From assembly GCA_049511115.1 (NCBI GenBank), contig JBEKYH010000046.1:1-17071 (forward strand): a DNA stretch of 17,071 nt, written 5' to 3'. Source of the DNA: JBEKYH01 sp049511115 (GTDB lineage Bacteria > Planctomycetota > Phycisphaerae > Tepidisphaerales > Tepidisphaeraceae). Both the position numbers and the translations under genes were made by a program. This document shows, piece after piece, positions 14,636 to 17,071 of the stretch; position 1 is the stretch's first letter; the number at the start of each line of letters is the position of its first letter. The notes beneath the pieces are model-generated. The model ran no database searches. It saw only the letters and a program-made list of their open reading frames with translations, and was not told the origin of the DNA.

Positions 14636-14712
14636 TTAAAAATAAAGTGTTTGTAATTTGCATCAAAATAGAGGTATATGGCTATTTAATAGGCGTAGTG
14701 TGATTAAAAACT
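14636..14712. other. AT-rich island in an otherwise gene-free region
   Basis: The 14446-14870 stretch has no supportable gene. Within it, about 77 bases are strikingly AT-rich compared with all neighbours, with runs such as attaaaaataaag and gctatttaatagg. Plus-strand promoter-like pairs (TTGTAA 14651-14656 with TATATG 14675-14680) and a minus-strand pair (TTGATG with TTATTT) can be drawn, none strong. It lies about 200-280 bases before the predicted sigma54 start, where activator or DNA-bending sites would be expected, and about 190 bases before the divergent regulator gene. Confidence 0.4.
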
Positions 14713-14871
14713 AGTCTTACAAATACGCGAACCACATTTTAATCCCCTTGGCTGACTTGAAATGAGTCTTGCACACTGCGCAGGAACTAATTGCCGCGAT
14801 CGCGAAAAGCAAACATTCCGCGCACTCCGCGCGCCCATTCGACGCCGTGTTCCAACCGTAGCCGTTCGTGG

Positions 14872-14896
14872 TGGTGCCAATAACCGCATGGCACCA
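14872..14896. repeat. Inverted repeat overlapping the -24 element
   Basis: TGGTGCCA (14872-14879) and TGGCACCA (14889-14896) are perfect complements separated by nine bases. The right half contains the -24 box of the predicted sigma54 promoter, so a dimeric protein bound here could block the polymerase. Whether it is an operator is inference. Confidence 0.45.
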
Positions 14897-14904
14897 TGTT
14901 TGCA
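14889..14904 (+). promoter_or_regulatory. Sigma54 (-24/-12) promoter
   Basis: TGGCACCATGTTTGCA matches the RpoN consensus TGGCAC-N5-TTGCA at every key position. GG (14890-14891) and GC (14902-14903) are exactly ten bases apart, as required. Transcription would start near 14915 and read through the 59-codon ORF into the permease gene, giving a leader of about 95 bases to the small ORF and 330 to the permease. It needs an AAA+ activator with a GAFTGA loop, which the adjacent regulator lacks, so another activator must serve it. Confidence 0.65.
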
Positions 14905-14910
14905 AAAAGT

Positions 14911-14963
14911 CGCACCGGACGAACCCGGTGCGTTGCACGCCGGCGGGCATGGTTCGGGTTCGT
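14911..14963 (+). promoter_or_regulatory. Mutually exclusive hairpins at the start of the permease leader
   Basis: CGCACCGG (14911-14918) pairs perfectly with CCGGTGCG (14925-14932) around a six-base loop. ACGAACCC (14919-14926), which is that loop plus two stem bases, pairs perfectly with GGGTTCGT (14956-14963). The two eight-base-pair stems cannot form together. This is the geometry of an RNA switch or attenuator, but no known riboswitch is recognised, and the first repeat could equally be a DNA operator. Confidence 0.35.
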
Positions 14964-15010
14964 GGCGTCACTTGGTCCACGTTGATTTCGGGAATGAAAG
15001 GACGACTATT

Positions 15011-15190
15011 ATGGCAGAAACTGCGGCAGCACCTCCAAGACCCAGGGCCTCAACAGGCGTTCTGGGCTTAAAGACCGATGCCGTGGCGATAATCGCACCA
15101 GATAGGATCGCACCAGACTTGGTCGCGCCAAGGGCGTCATTTTCGCCATGCTCCACTGCCTCGGACGGCAGTGCAATTGCGCAATTGTAA
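15011..15190 (+). CDS. 59-residue ORF resembling the permease N-terminus; remnant duplicate or leader peptide
   Basis: The ORF has a good ribosome binding site, GAAAGGA at 14996-15002, eight bases before the ATG. Its first half ends in LGLKTDAVAIIAP, which aligns with TGLTSNAMALIAP of the downstream permease. Both proteins start MA-(T)ET and share a Pro-rich tract, and both genes have GAAAGGA-N8-RTGGCA at the start. After IAP the similarity stops: the sequence becomes a 15-base tandem repeat (atcgcaccaga at 15092-15102 and 15107-15117, giving IAPDR-IAPDL-VAPR), then a low-complexity tail. No transmembrane helix remains. It is best explained as a truncated duplicate of the permease start, possibly kept as a translated upstream ORF. 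Confidence 0.5.
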   Translation: MAETAAAPPRPRASTGVLGLKTDAVAIIAPDRIAPDLVAPRASFSPCSTASDGSAIAQL

Positions 15191-15230
15191 CCAATAGTAC
15201 ACCAACGCCGGCTCTGCACTCAGGCCGGAC

Positions 15231-15237
15231 GAAAGGA
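15231..15237 (+). promoter_or_regulatory. Ribosome binding site of the permease
   Basis: GAAAGGA (extended GAAAGGAG) lies eight bases before the GTG at 15246 and decides that start, since no ATG is suitably placed in frame. The same motif with the same spacing precedes the 59-codon ORF. Confidence 0.7.
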
Positions 15238-15245
15238 GAGTCTCT

Positions 15246-17071
15246 GTGGCAACCGAAACTCCAAGCACCCCACCCACAGGCGGCGGCACGATGAAAGCCA
15301 CGCTGGGATTGACGGGGCTTACCAGTAACGCCATGGCGCTGATCGCGCCGGGCGCGTTTTTGTGGCTTACCTTCTCAGAACAATCGGCTTATGGCGCTCC
15401 CTCCGCCGGCTCGGCCATGTGGATGGGGATGCTTCTGGCCACACTCTTGTGTTTGGCGACAGCCGTTTCCTACGCCGAATTGTCCAAGCTCTACCCCGGC
15501 GCCGGATCAAGCTACTACTTTGCGGAACAGGCCTTCCTCTCCAAAAAGCAAATCTACAAGTGGGCCCGCATTTACAAGTTCATGGTCGGCTGGGCCAGCC
15601 ACCTTTACTACTGGATTTATCCCGGCGTGATGGTCTGTGTGACGTCGATTTTCATAGGTTACATGGCCGGCCAGTTGATGCCCAACACCTTTAACGTCGC
15701 CGAGGGCAGCCCGCTCTTGATGATCCTGTTCGCGATCATTTTTGCCTATGGCGTGTCATACATCGCCTATCGCGGCGTGGTCGGCGCGACCAGCGTCAAC
15801 GTCGCCATCAATATCATTCAGATCACGGCCCTGCTGATCTTCTCCTGCATGGCCATTACTCATCGCCTGCACACCAAGGAAGGCGATACCGACTGGACGC
15901 TGGATTCCACCGGCACACCCGTGCAATACGTTCAGGACACCGTCCCGAACATGGTGCCGGACCCCAAGAACCCGGGCAAGCAGATTCCCGACCCGGCCGG
16001 CACGACTTCGCCCAAAGTTGACTCCAACGGGAATTCCATCCCTGTCTATTACGCCGCCGATGACAAGGGCAACGTAATCAACGACGCCAAGGGCAATCCG
16101 GTTGTCGTTGCAACCGATGCCAACGGCAAGCTGGCGGCCCTTCCGACCGGCGCTGCCAAGGCGATTCCTGAACCGGAAACCATTTCCTATCTGGGCGGCA
16201 TGGTGCAGGATTCTAAGGGCGTCTGGCAGTTCAATTATCACGACAGCGCCAAGTCCGTCATCCACTGGCACAGCGGTCAGTACATCGTAATTCAGGGTTG
16301 TATCGCCATCCTCTGCCTGGTCGGTTTTGAATCCGTCTCCTCGATGGGTGAAGAAGCCAAGGACCCCAAGAAGCACATCCCCATAGCGATCATCGCGTCG
16401 CTGCTTATTCAGGGTGGTTTCTGCTACCTCTTCGAATACTTCGCCGCCAATTACTTCCAGAGTTCCTGCTACACCAATCAAACCGCCGCGGGATCACCCG
16501 CCCCTATCGGTGACATGATGCAGCTTGTCGGCGCCTGGACCTGGGGCTCCGCCCGGGCCGGTTGGTGGTTCATGTTCTTTGAAGCCATCACGGTCTTCCT
16601 GGCCATGATTGGAACCACTCTCTCGTGCATCAACACCGGCGCTCGCGTCACCTATGCCATGGGCCGCGACGAAGAAGTGCCGACGCACTTCGGCATTCTG
16701 CATGGCACCAACAACACGCCGCATCGTTGCATCTGGACGCTGGCGACCATCTCCGTCGTCGTCGGCATCTTCGGCGTGGTCTTCTACCTCTGCGGTCCCT
16801 CAGCCAGCGCGGCCCTGGATACCAATCTGTCAGCCACCCAGGCCAGCAGCATCTGGTATAAGGGTGTCTTCAGCTACGCCACCGCCCAGAAGTTCCCGTG
16901 CAGTCTGCTGGTCATTACCCTGATCAGTAACTTCGGCACGTTCCTGCTCTACATGATGAGCTGCATCGTGGCCATGGTTGCCTTCCACGAACACCACATG
17001 CACAACTTCATCAAGCACAAGTTCATCCCCATGTTCGGCCTGATAGCGAATTTGGGTTGCATGATGTTCTA
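15246..17071 (+). CDS. APC-superfamily amino acid permease with large extracytoplasmic insertion, C-terminus cut by window edge
   Basis: Inner-membrane transporter; 608 codons lie in the window and the gene runs off the right edge. It starts at GTG 15246. TM1 contains GLTSNAMALIAPGAFLW; then come SYAELSKLYPGAGSSYYFAEQ (TM2-loop), TM3-TM5, and later GFESVSSMGEEAKDPKKHIP (TM6 and the loop after it), the hallmark of amino acid/polyamine/organocation permeases. More TM segments follow, including TLSCINTGARVTYAMGRDEEVP. Between TM5 (about 190-205) and TM6 (from about 343) lies an insertion of about 135 residues, where relatives have a short loop. By the positive-inside topology of the family it faces outward. 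It holds repeated D-x-x-G-(N/K/T) units at intervals of roughly 10-12 residues. The substrate cannot be assigned. A sigma54 promoter and leader precede it. Confidence 0.88.
   Translation, partial: MATETPSTPPTGGGTMKATLGLTGLTSNAMALIAPGAFLWLTFSEQSAYGAPSAGSAMWMGMLLATLLCLATAVSYAELSKLYPGAGSSYYFAEQAFLSKKQIYKWARIYKFMVGWASHLYYWIYPGVMVCVTSIFIGYMAGQLMPNTFNVAEGSPLLMILFAIIFAYGVSYIAYRGVVGATSVNVAINIIQITALLIFSCMAITHRLHTKEGDTDWTLDSTGTPVQYVQDTVPNMVPDPKNPGKQIPDPAGTTSPKVDSNGNSIPVYYAADDKGNVINDAKGNPVVVATDANGKLAALPTGAAKAIPEPETISYLGGMVQDSKGVWQFNYHDSAKSVIHWHSGQYIVIQGCIAILCLVGFESVSSMGEEAKDPKKHIPIAIIASLLIQGGFCYLFEYFAANYFQSSCYTNQTAAGSPAPIGDMMQLVGAWTWGSARAGWWFMFFEAITVFLAMIGTTLSCINTGARVTYAMGRDEEVPTHFGILHGTNNTPHRCIWTLATISVVVGIFGVVFYLCGPSASAALDTNLSATQASSIWYKGVFSYATAQKFPCSLLVITLISNFGTFLLYMMSCIVAMVAFHEHHMHNFIKHKFIPMFGLIANLGCMMF

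Noticed and set aside
14911..14932. NtrC-type enhancer site (GCACC...GGTGC)
   Set aside because: The half-sites are present but the gap is ten bases, longer than the usual NtrC site, and it lies downstream of the sigma54 promoter; reported only as a hairpin.
14762..15010. Upstream extension of the 59-codon ORF to an in-frame start at 14762
   Set aside because: It would span the sigma54 promoter and hairpins, and the ATG at 15011 has a good ribosome binding site and matches the permease start.

Overview
This GC-rich window encodes ordinary bacterial housekeeping, transport and signalling genes. The codon use is GC-biased, most genes lack a Shine-Dalgarno sequence, CysRS carries an altered KMSKS loop, and an NfeD-type membrane protease and a KinB/AlgB-like pair are present. 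Together these suggest a free-living Gram-negative bacterium, possibly Planctomycetota (Phycisphaerae-like). That placement is inference from protein character, not a search result.

Left part (1-4593): the 5' 265 codons of moaA (minus strand, running off the left edge), then a nested inverted-repeat element, then cysS, an ExuT-like MFS transporter and a small DUF433 antitoxin-like gene, all on the plus strand. Several start codons here sit 6-10 bases after a -10-like hexamer, suggesting leaderless or nearly leaderless mRNAs.

Middle (4594-8920): a secreted/membrane NfeD-type Ser/Lys protease on the minus strand. Divergent from it is a plus-strand set: a CDF metal-efflux protein whose stop overlaps the start of an aldo/keto reductase (ATGA), then a small membrane-anchored BamE/SmpA-like protein. 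An intergenic hairpin repeat follows and shares a 13-mer with the repeat near moaA/cysS.

Signalling block (8921-14445): a membrane-bound class III adenylate cyclase with a large extracytoplasmic sensor region converges on a histidine kinase/response regulator pair transcribed leftward (regulator first, kinase second). The regulator is NtrC/AlgB-like with intact receiver, Walker A/B and Fis-type HTH, but the sigma54-contacting GAFTGA loop is replaced.

Right part (14446-17071): an 800-base regulatory region holds an AT-rich island, a textbook -24/-12 (sigma54) promoter, mutually exclusive RNA hairpins, and a 59-codon ORF. That ORF, including its ribosome binding site, resembles the start of the following gene, so it looks like a decayed partial duplication or a leader peptide. 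The following gene is a large APC-superfamily permease, cut by the right edge, with an unusual extracytoplasmic insertion of about 135 residues containing D-x-x-G-N-like repeats.

I found no CRISPR array, insertion sequence, tRNA or rRNA. The most interesting items are the GAFTGA-less regulator, the sigma54 promoter with the duplicated permease start, the permease insertion, and the degenerate KMSKS loop of CysRS.
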